Shown piece after piece: positions 39,701 to 49,073 of a DNA stretch of 64,000 nucleotides. The DNA is from Bradyrhizobium sp. JYMT SZCCT0180 (lineage in GTDB: Bacteria; Pseudomonadota; Alphaproteobacteria; Rhizobiales; Xanthobacteraceae). How positions within the stretch are numbered: the first letter of the stretch is position 1; each line of letters begins with the position of its first letter. Location: positions 62,001 through 126,000 of the forward strand of contig NZ_JAFCLZ010000019.1 of assembly GCF_018130165.1 (NCBI RefSeq), given 5' to 3'. The translations under genes were made by a program, and so were the position numbers. Under the pieces are notes generated by a model. The model worked only from the letters and a program-made list of their open reading frames with translations. It was not told where the DNA came from and did not search any database.

Positions 39701-41621
39701 CCGCCATGATCGAGGCTTCCAGACGATGGCCGAATTCCGAGCTGATCACGATCGGCTTGCCGTCATTGGCCTCGATCGTCATGTCGTGCAGCCATACCGG
39801 CGCCGGCGCCGGCATGGCGCGAGGCACGATCTGATAGGTGCGCTCGTTGACGACGCGCAGGCCGTGATGTTCGATCACCGGCACCCGGTACGACAGCGAC
39901 AGGGGCGCGCCAAGCGAGAAGACCTTGAGACCGAAGCGTGTTGGATCGTCCTCGCCGTCGATGCGGTGGGCCGAAATCGCCACCGGCCGCGCCGGGGTGA
40001 GCTTTTCGATGGTGGCGATATCGGCAATCGCCTGCGAGGTGCCGAAAGCCTCGGTGTAGCCGCCAGTGAAGGCCTGGGCGTAACGGTTGGCGAGCATGCG
40101 CGCTCGCATGCCGTCGGTGGAGGCGGCGAGCGCCGCTTTCAGCTTGTCACCCCAGGTCGCGGCGATGGTGCTGATCTCGGCTTCCAGCGTCGCGCGCTCG
40201 ACGACGGGCGTTTTGCCCTCATAGCGCCCGATGATGTAGTGGACGCGCGCAAGCGATCCCTCGGGGAAGGAAGCGTATGAGGCGGCCACGCGCCCCTTGT
40301 AGACCTGCGCCAGGAAGTCCGCGACGCGCGTGCGCACATCGGTGTCATATTTCTCGCGCGGAATGAAGACGAGGATGGAGACGAAGCGGTCGAACTTGTC
40401 GGCCCGTGCCAGCGCCCGCACGCGGGGACGCTCATAGAGCGTCAGGACATCCATGACGAAATTGTAGAGCGTCGTGGCATCGAGCTGGAAAAGCTCGTCG
40501 CGTGGATAGTCTTCGAGGATATGCAGGACCGCCTTGCCTGAATGACTGGCCGGGTCGAAGCCGGCGCGCTGCAACACCTGCTCGACCTTGTGGCGGACAT
40601 AGGGGATCTGCCGCGCCGAGCGGGTATAGGCACCCGAGGTGAACAGGCCGACGAGGCGCAACTCGCCCTCGAGCCGCCCGTCGGGCGCATAGAGCTTGAT
40701 GCCGACATAATCCATGCGGACGCGCCGATGAACACGGCTGTTCACATTGGCCTTGACCACCATCAGGACGGTCGGCTCGCGCATGAATTCGCGGATTTCC
40801 GGCGTCATGACCACCATTTCGGCGCCGCGGCGAAGAACCTTCACATCGGGGTCACGCAGGATGCCGAGGCCTTCGCCCGTGCTGATGTCGTCCGGCGCAT
40901 CGGCGTCGGGCGAGAATCGATATTCGCGCAAGCCCAGGAAGGTGAAATTGTCGGCGCACAGCCATTGCAGGAACTGGTTGGCTTCGGCGACCTCGTCGAT
41001 CGGCAGCGGCGGCGGATTGGAGCGGAAGGTCATGATCGCCTGCTCGACCCGGGCGCGCATGGCCCGCCAGTCGGCGACGCAGGCGCGCACGTCGCTGAGC
41101 GTCCTGGTCAGGCCCTCGATCAGCTTCTGGCGGTCGGCTTCGGCGTCCAGGCGGGCGATGTGGAAATGGATCAGGCTTTCGCGTTCGCCCTTTGCTCCCT
41201 CGGGCAGCGCTTCGCCGTAGAAATGCACCAGCTTGCCTTGCTCGTTGCGCTCCACGGCGATGATCGGGTGGGCGACCAGCGTGACCTCGATGCCCCGCTC
41301 GGCGAGCTCGGCCATGGTGGAATCGAACAGGAAGGGCATGTTGTCGTTGAGAACTTCGAGCACGGAAATCTCGCGCCCGTCGGGCATCATCGGATTGACG
41401 ACACGGATGTCGGCACGGCCCGTGGTGCGTTGCTGCACATGCTCCCAGGCCTGTTCCGCCAGGAAGGCCAGGGAGGCCGCATCGTAGTTGGCGAGGTCCT
41501 CGAGATTGGTATGGCCGAACAGATGCTCGGCAAAGGATCGGGGCGCCTTGCCCGGCTGCACATTACCCGCGGCTTCGTGGATCAGGGTCGCCCGGGCCTT
41601 GTCGTCACGCCATGACGCCAT
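36798..41621 (-). CDS. NAD-specific glutamate dehydrogenase, large type
   Basis: Oxidatively deaminates glutamate to 2-oxoglutarate with NAD. The protein has about 1607 residues, in the normal range of the 180-kDa class. A long N-terminal regulatory region with ACT-like segments precedes the catalytic core. There, [40 protein letters not shown] holds the substrate-binding Lys residues, and [10 protein letters not shown] belongs to the dinucleotide-binding part. A C-terminal helical region follows. GGAGGA lies 5-6 bases before ATG 41621; an ATG four codons earlier is less likely. It is monocistronic. The enzyme serves catabolism, so it fits beside an amino-acid-derivative uptake operon, though the two converge. 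Confidence 0.95.
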   Translation of the reverse strand: [1607 protein letters not shown]

Positions 41622-42070
41622 AAGGTCCTCCATTTCTCTCGCCGTCTGACCGCAGCCGCGATCGTTCGCTGGATTCTGGAGTGCATCTCTTTGGGCGCAT
41701 CGCTTTTGGCCGGGGATTGTACGCGCAATCCCGGTCTCGGAGTCTCAGCAGCCCTTGATGATTATGCCATCAAATCTCGGGAAATGCATCTTCAGTATGC
41801 GTTCCGGCCGACTTCGAGAGGGCTTGACTTGCTGGCAGGTCGGTTATCGGAGGTCGGGAAAGGTCACCCGCCGCGGCGCATTCGCGCGAGCCTTGCTGGT
41901 ACAGCTTACGAACGAGGAATTCCTGCAGCAGGGGGTGGGGCGCTCCGCCGTTACCAAATGCTTGCGATTTCCAGCGTCAAACTACGGTCTTCGAGGCCGA
42001 ATCTCGCGCGGCTGATCGCGGCTCCGCCGGTGGCAGTAAAGCTCACCGGCGGTCGCAGACGATTGCAGGG
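41622..42070. other. 449-bp intergenic region between gfa and the glutamate dehydrogenase promoter
   Basis: Contains a hairpin-capable GGGATTG/CAATCCC pair near 41714-41732 without a T run. A plus-strand reading from 41691 has no coding character. The right end holds no clear terminator for gfa. Confidence 0.4.
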
Positions 42071-42640
42071 TCAGGCTGCTTTGGCTTTCGATTTCGCCAC
42101 GTGGGTAGCGATCGCATCCATCAGCGGCGGAGACAGGCAATCATAGGGCTCGAGCCCGAGCTCTGTGAGGCGCGATCTGATCCCCGCCATATCAGACGGA
42201 GCGACGCCGGCTTCGATCACGGACGATACAAACGCGGCAAACCCGGGTGCCGCCGAACCGGCTTCCTGGAATAGTTCGGGGTGGATGAAGTCGAGGCCGT
42301 AGAAGGGATGTCCCTTGTTCTCGATCCGCCCGTACATATGCGTGCCGCAGGCCTTGCAGGCGTGGCGTTGGATGGCTGCCGACGCGTCGACAATTTGCAG
42401 CTTGTCGCCGTTTTCCAGCACCGACACGTTTTCGCGTGGCACGACCGCCACCACCGAGAAGGTTGCTCCGGCCGGCTTCCAGCATTTGGTGCAGCCGCAG
42501 GCGTGGTTGTGGGCGACATCACCCTTGATGCCGACCTTGACCGCCTTGTCCGCGCATTTGCAGGCAAGGGTGCCGCCGGCAAAGCTGCCCGATCCTTTCT
42601 TGACGCCGTTGTCGACCGATGGGTGGATGTGAACAGTCAT
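42071..42640 (-). CDS. gfa: S-(hydroxymethyl)glutathione synthase Gfa
   Basis: Glutathione-dependent formaldehyde-activating enzyme of 189 residues, in the cytoplasm. It binds zinc through the family Cys pattern: [17 protein letters not shown] and [13 protein letters not shown]. It is said to speed the condensation of formaldehyde with glutathione; that activity is debated in the literature. It lies 35 bp downstream of the glutathione-dependent formaldehyde dehydrogenase gene and is the last gene of the xoxF run. Confidence 0.95.
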   Translation of the reverse strand: MTVHIHPSVDNGVKKGSGSFAGGTLACKCADKAVKVGIKGDVAHNHACGCTKCWKPAGATFSVVAVVPRENVSVLENGDKLQIVDASAAIQRHACKACGTHMYGRIENKGHPFYGLDFIHPELFQEAGSAAPGFAAFVSSVIEAGVAPSDMAGIRSRLTELGLEPYDCLSPPLMDAIATHVAKSKAKAA

Positions 42641-42675
42641 GGGCCTATCCTCCTTATGTTTGACGTTCTTTGGCT

Positions 42676-43785
42676 TTAGAAAACGACGACCGAACGGATC
42701 GACTTGCCCTCGTGCATCAGATCGAAGCCCTTGTTGATCTCCTCCAGCGTGAGGACGTGGGTGATCATCGGGTCGATCTCGATCTTTCCGTTCATGTACC
42801 AGTCAACGATCTTCGGGACATCGGTACGGCCGCGCGCGCCGCCGAACGCAGTTCCTTTCCACACCCGGCCGGTCACCAGCTGGAACGGCCGGGTCGCGAT
42901 TTCCTTGCCGGATTCCGCCACCCCGATCACGACAGAGACACCCCAGCCGCGATGGCACGCCTCGAGCGCCTGGCGCATCACTGTCGTGTTGCCGGTGCAG
43001 TCGAAGGTGTAGTCGGCGCCGCCGTCGGTGAGCGTGACCAGATGCGCAACGATGTCGCCGCCGACCTTGGTCGGGTTGACGAAATGGGTCATGCCGAAGC
43101 GACGGCCCCATGCTTCCTTGCTATCGTTGATGTCGACCCCGATGATCTTGTCGGCGCCGACCATTTTGGCGCCCTGAATCACGTTGAGTCCGATTCCGCC
43201 AAGTCCGAACACCACTACGTTGGCGCCCGGTGTAACCTTGGCGGTGTTGACCACCGCGCCGACCCCGGTCGTCACGCCGCAACCGATGTAGCAGCTCTTG
43301 TCGAACGGGGCGTCTTCGCGGATCTTCGCCAGCGCAATTTCCGGCAGCACGGTAAAGTTCGAGAACGTCGAGCAGCCCATGTAGTGGAAGACGGGCTTGC
43401 CCTTGTAGCTGAACCGCGACGTGCCGTCGGGCATCACGCCCTTGCCCTGCGTGGCGCGAATTGCAGTGCAAAGGTTCGTCTTTTGACTGAGACAGCTTTT
43501 GCACTGGCGACATTCGGGTGTGTAAAGCGGGATCACATGGTCGCCCGGCTTCAGTGACGTGACGCCCGCGCCGACCTCGCGAACGACGCCGGCGCCCTCA
43601 TGGCCGAGGATCGAGGGGAAGATTCCCTCGCTGTCGAAACCGTCAAGCGTGTAGGCATCCGTGTGGCAAATTCCGGTCGCCTTTATCTCGACCAGGACTT
43701 CGCCGGCTTTCGGGCCTTCCAGATCGACTTCCACGATCTCGAGAGGCTTTTTGGCTTCAAAAGCCACGGCAGCGCGCGTCTTCAT
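42676..43785 (-). CDS. frmA: S-(hydroxymethyl)glutathione dehydrogenase / class III alcohol dehydrogenase
   Basis: Oxidises S-hydroxymethylglutathione to S-formylglutathione with NAD. 369 residues from ATG 43785 ([24 protein letters not shown] upstream). Catalytic zinc ligands are in [12 protein letters not shown] and GHEGAGVV. Four structural-zinc Cys are in [15 protein letters not shown]. The coenzyme loop is [13 protein letters not shown]. Together with xoxF, xoxG and gfa it forms the methanol-to-formylglutathione path. S-formylglutathione hydrolase and formate dehydrogenase are not in the window. Confidence 0.96.
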   Translation of the reverse strand: MKTRAAVAFEAKKPLEIVEVDLEGPKAGEVLVEIKATGICHTDAYTLDGFDSEGIFPSILGHEGAGVVREVGAGVTSLKPGDHVIPLYTPECRQCKSCLSQKTNLCTAIRATQGKGVMPDGTSRFSYKGKPVFHYMGCSTFSNFTVLPEIALAKIREDAPFDKSCYIGCGVTTGVGAVVNTAKVTPGANVVVFGLGGIGLNVIQGAKMVGADKIIGVDINDSKEAWGRRFGMTHFVNPTKVGGDIVAHLVTLTDGGADYTFDCTGNTTVMRQALEACHRGWGVSVVIGVAESGKEIATRPFQLVTGRVWKGTAFGGARGRTDVPKIVDWYMNGKIEIDPMITHVLTLEEINKGFDLMHEGKSIRSVVVF

Positions 43786-43852
43786 TCTCAACTCCACTTT
43801 TCGTCTTGAGGGCGCTGCAAGGACACCTGTCCCCCGCGCTCACTCCGGATGA

Positions 43853-44371
43853 TCATTTCTTGCCCATGCAGGAATTCTCCGCCTCGGTGTAGGCGTCAGG
43901 CTTGTCTTCCTTCTTGGCAGGACGCACGCGTCCGACCGCGTTATTGGCGCGGGCGCGCAGATAGATGTAGAGGTCGTCCATGTAGCAGGCGACGTTCGGA
44001 TTATCGCCGAGCGCCGGCATCACGTTCTCCTGCGACGAACTCACGTTCTTGCGGCCGCTCGCGACAACGCCGACGAAGTCTCCGTAGCTCATGGTCTTGA
44101 CCGAATCCGTGAGGGCGGGGGCGTAGGTCGATCCCATCCCGTCGGGGCCATGGCAGACATGGCATTCAGAGTGATAGCGGCGGTATCCGGAATAGGTGTA
44201 CCAATCCACCGTACCGTCAGGGGCGACCTTGAAGGTCGGGGTGCCTTCCTTGTCGAAGTACTTTCCGTCCTCGGACTTGACGGCAGTCGGATCGACCGCG
44301 TCTGCAGCGAGAGTAATTCCGCCAGATACCACGAAGATCATCGCGGCACCCACAAACCAGATTGTACGCAA
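43853..44371 (-). CDS. xoxG: Cytochrome c XoxG (electron acceptor of XoxF)
   Basis: A periplasmic mono-haem cytochrome c with CHVCHG as the haem-binding motif and a Met ligand probably in NVMPALGDNP. The signal peptide RTIWFVGAAMIFVVSGGITLAAD needs a start at TTG 44371, which has GAGGA 6 bases upstream. An ATG at 44425 would put 18 hydrophilic residues before it. About 172 residues. It follows xoxF by 79 bp and precedes the dehydrogenase gene. Confidence 0.9.
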   Translation of the reverse strand: MRTIWFVGAAMIFVVSGGITLAADAVDPTAVKSEDGKYFDKEGTPTFKVAPDGTVDWYTYSGYRRYHSECHVCHGPDGMGSTYAPALTDSVKTMSYGDFVGVVASGRKNVSSSQENVMPALGDNPNVACYMDDLYIYLRARANNAVGRVRPAKKEDKPDAYTEAENSCMGKK

Positions 44372-44450
44372 GAGCTTGTCCTCGGGATTTGTTGGGAAGT
44401 GCTCCGGCGCATGGAGCCAGTCCATGCGCCGGAAGGGTAGATCGTTCAGT

Positions 44451-46256
44451 TTACTGCGGCAGGGCGAATACGGTCAGTGATCCGCCAAGCGCCGTGTAGT
44501 TGCTAAGCGCAGCGTAGCCGCCGACCGCGCCGAGACCATCGGTCGGATCGGTCAGACCGGCCGCAAGGCCGATGCCTGCCCAGCCACCGACGCCGGACAG
44601 AATTGCGACATACTGCCGGCCGCCCTGCTCATAGGTCGTGACGTTGCCGATGATGCCGGACGGGGTCCTGAACTTGTAGAGTTCCTTGCCCGTCTTGGCA
44701 TCGACCGCCTTGAGGTAACCTTCGAGCGTTCCGTAGAACACCACGCCGCCGGCGGTGGCGAGCGCACCGGACCACACCGAGAACTGCTCCTTGTTCGACC
44801 ACACGATCTTGCCGGTCTTGTTGTCCCAGGCAATGAAGTTGCCCATGTGGGATTCGCCGGGAGGCGGGTACATCGAGAGCGTCGCCCCGACATAGGGCTG
44901 GCCTGCGGTGTAGCTCACCTTGAACGGCTCATAGTCCATGCAGACGTGGTTGGTCGGCACATAGAACAGCTGGGTGTCCGGCGAGTAGGCTGCCGGCTGC
45001 TCGTCCTTGGTACCGAGCGCGGCCGGGCAGATGCCCTTGGTATTCTTGTCCTCGCCGGTCTGTTCTGTCGAATATTGACTGACGACCTTGGGACGGCCGT
45101 AGGTCGGCGAGCTCTTGTTCATGTCGACGCCGGTGGTCCAGTTGACCTTCGGATCGTACTTTTCGGCGACAAGCAATTCACCGTTGACGCGGTCGAGCGT
45201 ATAAGCGAGCCCGTTGCGGTCGAAATGGGTGAGAAGCTTGCGCTCCGCGCCATTGAACTGCTGGTCGCTCAGGATCATTTCGTTGACGCCGTCATAGTCC
45301 CATTCATCATGGGGCGTCATCTGGTAGACCCAGCGGGCCATCCCGGTATCGGCATTGCGCGCAAAAATGGTCATTGACCACTTGTTGTCGCCCGGGCGCT
45401 GCTTCGGGTTCCAGGTCGAGGGATTTCCCGAGCCGTAATAGACCATGTTGAGCGCGGGGTCATAGGACAGCCAGCCCCATGTGCAGCCGCCGCCGATCTT
45501 CCACTGATCGCCTTGCCAGGTCTTGATGCTCGAGTCCTTGCCGATCGGCTTGCCGAGATCGGTCGTCTTCTCGGGGTCGACCAAGAGCTGATCATCCGGC
45601 CCTTCGGAGAAGGCCCGCCACACCTGCTTGCCTGACTTGAGATCGTAGGCGGTGACGTGACACTGCACGCCGAACTCGCCGCCGGAGATGCCAACCAGGA
45701 CCTTGTCCTTGATGACGAGCGGTGCGGAAGTGCCGGTTGCGCCCTTGCCGGGATCACCGTTCTTCACCGACCACTCAAGTTTGCCGGTCTTGGCGTCGAG
45801 AGCGACCAGCGTGGTGTCGGCCTGGTGCAGGAAGATCTTGCCGTCGCCGTAGGCTACGCCACGGTTTACGGTGTCGCAGCACATCACCGGAATGACGTTC
45901 GGATCCTGCTTCGGCTCGTACTTCCAGACGATCTGTTGGTCCTTGGATAGGTCAAGGGCATAGACCTTGTTTGGGAACGGGGTGTGGACGTACATCATGT
46001 TGCCGATGATGAGCGGTCCGCCTTCGTGGCCACGCAGCACGCCGGTCGAGAAGGTCCAGGCGACCTGGAGCTTGCCGACATTGGCTGCCGTGATCTGGTT
46101 CAGTTTCGAGTAGCGTGTATTGGCGTAGTCGCCTGCCGGCATCACCCAATCCTTCGGGTTCTGCGACATTTTGATCAATTCCTCGTTGGCTACGGCGCTG
46201 CCCACGGCGAACGCCGCCATGGAACCAAAACAAGTTGCAAATAGCAGTCTGCGCAT
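44451..46256 (-). CDS. xoxF: Lanthanide-dependent methanol dehydrogenase XoxF
   Basis: A periplasmic PQQ enzyme that oxidises methanol, 601 residues. Signal peptide [23 protein letters not shown]. The vicinal disulfide C126-C127 lies in [10 protein letters not shown]. Metal ligands are E194 (GGEFGV), N278 (GSGNPS), catalytic D320 and D322 in [11 protein letters not shown]. The Asp at 322 distinguishes lanthanide XoxF from calcium MxaF, which has Ala there. There is no mxaI small-subunit gene nearby. It is first in the run xoxF-xoxG-frmA-gfa. It is divergent from an AraC regulator, and a paired direct repeat lies about 97 bp upstream. Confidence 0.97.
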   Translation of the reverse strand: MRRLLFATCFGSMAAFAVGSAVANEELIKMSQNPKDWVMPAGDYANTRYSKLNQITAANVGKLQVAWTFSTGVLRGHEGGPLIIGNMMYVHTPFPNKVYALDLSKDQQIVWKYEPKQDPNVIPVMCCDTVNRGVAYGDGKIFLHQADTTLVALDAKTGKLEWSVKNGDPGKGATGTSAPLVIKDKVLVGISGGEFGVQCHVTAYDLKSGKQVWRAFSEGPDDQLLVDPEKTTDLGKPIGKDSSIKTWQGDQWKIGGGCTWGWLSYDPALNMVYYGSGNPSTWNPKQRPGDNKWSMTIFARNADTGMARWVYQMTPHDEWDYDGVNEMILSDQQFNGAERKLLTHFDRNGLAYTLDRVNGELLVAEKYDPKVNWTTGVDMNKSSPTYGRPKVVSQYSTEQTGEDKNTKGICPAALGTKDEQPAAYSPDTQLFYVPTNHVCMDYEPFKVSYTAGQPYVGATLSMYPPPGESHMGNFIAWDNKTGKIVWSNKEQFSVWSGALATAGGVVFYGTLEGYLKAVDAKTGKELYKFRTPSGIIGNVTTYEQGGRQYVAILSGVGGWAGIGLAAGLTDPTDGLGAVGGYAALSNYTALGGSLTVFALPQ

Positions 46257-46669
46257 TGCGTCCTCCCACTGATGAAGCCTAGGTACCGCCGAGGTGGCGG
46301 CCCACTTTTTCGATTTTGTCCCGTATCTTTATCCCGTTCGGGAATGGGAAACTTGCCCAAGAGGGAAGGGCATTTGCTCCAAAGCGAACCTCGGCGAACT
46401 TTCTGTTTTCTCCCGAAATCGCTGTGGGCGTTGCCACACATAAGGCAGCGGTTTGGGCCGCCGCTGTGCGGCGCACTACGACGGATGTCGCACGGTCGAG
46501 GCGAACCTTCCCCTTGACGGCGCAGAAACTAAGTCGGAGGATTGTCAAGTGGATGCCGGGACATACGTTGCTTAGGCAACAACGACCGTTCTAAATTGAG
46601 GTAAATCAAACTTCACCGTGACCGAGTCTCCCGCGGCAACAGTTACGTTTCTCGAATCGGTGGCTGGAA
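46257..46669. promoter_or_regulatory. Divergent xoxF/araC control region
   Basis: 413 bp that must hold both promoters. Besides the paired direct repeats listed separately there is a quasi-palindrome ATCCCGTTCGGGAAT near 46331-46345. No gene is convincing. Confidence 0.5.
46353..46388. promoter_or_regulatory. Candidate operator: direct repeat, locus 1 (xoxF)
   Basis: TTGCCCAAGAGGGAAG at 46353-46368 is followed, 21 bp on, by the degenerate copy TTGCTCCAAAGCGAA at 46374-46388. The first unit occurs identically at 51275, again with a second copy 21 bp on. 21 bp is two helical turns, so a dimer could bind one face. Confidence 0.6.
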
Positions 46670-47638
46670 ATGGTTGATACGCTCCACTCGCTTACCACTT
46701 CGGGATTGTCGCCGAAGAAGCAGATCCAGTGCTGGTCGGATGCACTGACGGATCTTTGCGGCCAATTTGACATAGATCCGTTGAAAGCTTCGTCGCTCGA
46801 AGCGCGTGTCAACTACACGACGGTCTCAAAACTGAAGCTCTGTCAGATCGAGGTCAGCCAGCATCGCATCGCGCACACCGTGTCCCGTTCAAAAGCCAGC
46901 GAGCATCCCTACGTCAAGATATTGTTTCAGACGCACGGCGTTTCCTATTTCGAGCAGGAGGGCCGGCGTATCGATCTGATGCCCGGCGATTGTCTTGCCT
47001 ACGATGTATCCTGTCCGCATACGATCGTCAGTCCGGCGCTGACGCGGCATGAAGTCGTCATCGTGCCGAAGGCGCTGCTGCAGGAGCGCGGCTTCCATAC
47101 GGCGCGGATGTCGGCGTGCAAGCTCTCGGCGCGCACGGGCACCGGCCGCATTGCCTATGACTTCGTTCATGCCGCATTTGACCAGGCTGCCAGACTGTCG
47201 CCGAACAACGCGGTCGTCGTCGCCGATTCGCTGATCGATCTGTTGCTGTTGCCGCTGCGCGAAGCGGACGCGAGTTTCGATCGCGGCGGCCCCGAGGCGA
47301 TGTATATTCGCGCTCAGGCCTTCATCCGCGAACATCTGCGCGATCCTGATCTGTGCATCGATCAGATTTCCGCCGCACTGGGCTGCACCAAGCGTTATCT
47401 GCACATGCTGTTCAGCGACCGGGGCATGACCGTCAGCGATTATATCTGGCAGGCACGGTTGCAGAACTGCCGTCACGAACTGGAGACGCACGGCGGCAAG
47501 ACCGTCACGGATGTCGCATTCTCATGGGGCTTTTCGAGTTCGTCCCACTTCAGCCGGGTCTTCCGCAGGTATTTCGGCATTGTTCCGTCTTCGATCCAGA
47601 AGGCGCAGCACAGCAGCCCGGCTCCAGACGCTTCCTGA
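46670..47638 (+). CDS. AraC-family transcriptional regulator
   Basis: 322 residues with an N-terminal AraC-binding-like region of the FeaR/AraC_binding_2 type (FQTHGVSYFEQEGRRIDLMPGDCLAYD) and a C-terminal double helix-turn-helix. The first helix pair is LCIDQISAALGCTKRYLHMLFSDRGMTVSDYI; the second is TVTDVAFSWGFSSSSHFSRVFRRYFG. It is divergent from xoxF across 413 bp. A role in controlling methanol/PQQ genes is the natural inference from position and from the shared repeat, but it is not proven. Confidence 0.9.
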   Translation: MVDTLHSLTTSGLSPKKQIQCWSDALTDLCGQFDIDPLKASSLEARVNYTTVSKLKLCQIEVSQHRIAHTVSRSKASEHPYVKILFQTHGVSYFEQEGRRIDLMPGDCLAYDVSCPHTIVSPALTRHEVVIVPKALLQERGFHTARMSACKLSARTGTGRIAYDFVHAAFDQAARLSPNNAVVVADSLIDLLLLPLREADASFDRGGPEAMYIRAQAFIREHLRDPDLCIDQISAALGCTKRYLHMLFSDRGMTVSDYIWQARLQNCRHELETHGGKTVTDVAFSWGFSSSSHFSRVFRRYFGIVPSSIQKAQHSSPAPDAS

Positions 47639-47801
47639 GTTCCTCAACTCTCCTGATCTGAACCCGATCCGTAGATCGAAGCTCCGATAGCGCAGCGGCT
47701 CGTCGCCCAGTCGGAGCCTTGCTTGGCCCGGTTCCATACGGGCTTTTGGCGGCACGAACATTGCTTTGATCATCCCGCCGGAGAACACAGGAGCGGGACG
47801 G

Positions 47802-48194
47802 ATGAAGCGAATCATCCTTTTTCTCGGAATTTTCGGTTGTTCCGTTACAGCGCTCGGCGCGCGCGACCTTGGTCAATGGGAAAACGCGGATCCTGCGATC
47901 CGGCAGTGGTACCAATCGCTGATGCAGCCCGATGCTCCCAGCGCATCTTGTTGCGGCGAGGCCGACGCCTACTGGGCCGATGAGATCCACGTTCGGGATG
48001 GCAAGACCTACGTGCGCATTACCGATGACCGGCCGGATGAACCGCTCGGCCGGCCCCACGTCAAGAACGGAACGGAAATCGAAATCCCGCACTACAAGCT
48101 CAAATGGGACCAGTCGAATCCGACCGGGCACGGCGTCGTTTTCATGAACCGCAACGGTCACGTGTTCTGTTACGTCCAGCCCGGCGGCGTATGA
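47802..48194 (+). CDS. Small exported hypothetical protein (130 aa)
   Basis: Sec signal MKRIILFLGIFGCSVTALGA, then a compact domain with a vicinal Cys pair (PSASCCGEADAYWADEI) and a C-terminal GHVFCYVQPGGV. It is rich in Asp/Glu (ITDDRPDEPLG), but I see no EF-hand loop like that of lanmodulin. I recall similar proteins in Bradyrhizobiaceae, all unnamed. ATG 47802 is preferred for its signal peptide. It is downstream of the AraC gene by 163 bp. Confidence 0.7.
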   Translation: MKRIILFLGIFGCSVTALGARDLGQWENADPAIRQWYQSLMQPDAPSASCCGEADAYWADEIHVRDGKTYVRITDDRPDEPLGRPHVKNGTEIEIPHYKLKWDQSNPTGHGVVFMNRNGHVFCYVQPGGV

Positions 48195-48202
48195 GCGCTT
48201 GA

Positions 48203-48457
48203 TCAGCCCATCGGAACATGCGGACAGATGCTCGGCCGCTTCTGGGATCCACGCTTGTCGATCGGCACATTGCAATTGTCGATCCGCTGCTCATCCATCC
48301 ATTTCCTGCCGAGCCGCTCCTTGCCGGTCAGTGTTGCAGGCGGGTTTGCCGAGGCCGGTGCCGGCTGCTTGAGTTGCCTGTTGTCCTGGGCCTCGACCGC
48401 TGGCGCGAGGCAAATCGCGAGGAAGGCCCCGATCGTTCCGCAGATCAATGGTCGCAT
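48203..48457 (-). CDS. Small exported hypothetical protein (84 aa)
   Basis: Signal peptide MRPLICGTIGAFLAICLAPAVEAQ, then a hydrophilic segment (KERLGRKWMDEQRIDNCNVPIDKRG) with one or two Cys and a Pro-rich end (RPSICPHVPMG). Start chosen at ATG 48457, since longer readings lack a signal. Function unknown. Convergent with the preceding gene, 8 bp between stops. Confidence 0.6.
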   Translation of the reverse strand: MRPLICGTIGAFLAICLAPAVEAQDNRQLKQPAPASANPPATLTGKERLGRKWMDEQRIDNCNVPIDKRGSQKRPSICPHVPMG

Positions 48458-48617
48458 GTGACTAGCCTCGCAAATTGTAGACACTGATCGGAAACATGAG
48501 TTGCGCCCGATTAAACAACAGCGAGATTCGACCCGCCACCCGGAACCCGTGGCCTCCGAACCGGTTGCTCCTCCGTCCTGACGTGCTGGGGCGCACGGCA
48601 GCTCCAAGGAGGATCAG

Positions 48618-48962
48618 ATGAACACGAAACGACTCATTCTCGCGGCTTGCTCGATCGCTATTTTGAGCATCGGCAGCGCAATGGCTGCCCCGTGCGACAC
48701 CACCGGTCGCGCCGCAAATCTGAAGGACGCGGGTTCCGGACCCGCATCGGTTGGCACCGGCCAGACCACCGGCATGGCTTCCGATGCCAAGGAACACGCG
48801 CCAACCAGCACGATGAATCGTGCAGCCAGCGATGTCGCAGCGTCTTCGCAGGATACGCAAAAGCAGATGCAAGGTCAGCCGACGGCGGCGCAGCAGGCCC
48901 AAGGCGCCAAGTCTGATCAGCACAAGTCTGATCAGCAAATGGCCGAAAAGGCTTGTGATTAG
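48618..48962 (+). CDS. Small exported low-complexity protein (114 aa)
   Basis: Signal peptide MNTKRLILAACSIAILSIGSAMA with AAGGAGG upstream. The mature protein is rich in Ala, Gln, Ser, Thr and Lys, with a repeated SDQHKSDQQ near the C-terminus and a Cys near each end. It is predicted to be disordered or helical. No family recognised. Confidence 0.65.
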   Translation: MNTKRLILAACSIAILSIGSAMAAPCDTTGRAANLKDAGSGPASVGTGQTTGMASDAKEHAPTSTMNRAASDVAASSQDTQKQMQGQPTAAQQAQGAKSDQHKSDQQMAEKACD

Positions 48963-49073
48963 GCCAGCTGTAATTAAGCCGGGACCGCCGATGGTGATCG
49001 GCTGCGGCTAGCCGCGACAGAACAGTGGTGTTCGGTGTGCTCACTGACCGGCACGCCGCCGCGTCGATCAGCT

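Noticed and set aside
36909-41615. Long plus-strand open frames antisense to glutamate dehydrogenase (up to 520 codons)
   Set aside because: They mirror the codon structure of the minus-strand gene in a GC-rich genome and have no ribosome sites, family motifs or signal peptides.
41691-42146. Plus-strand ORF of 151 codons between gfa and glutamate dehydrogenase
   Set aside because: No ribosome site or family similarity and irregular codon use; its end overlaps gfa on the other strand.
47802-48962. Lanmodulin-like lanthanide-binding protein among the small exported proteins
   Set aside because: None shows EF-hand loops (DxDxDG pattern with a Pro at the second position), so no lanmodulin call is justified.
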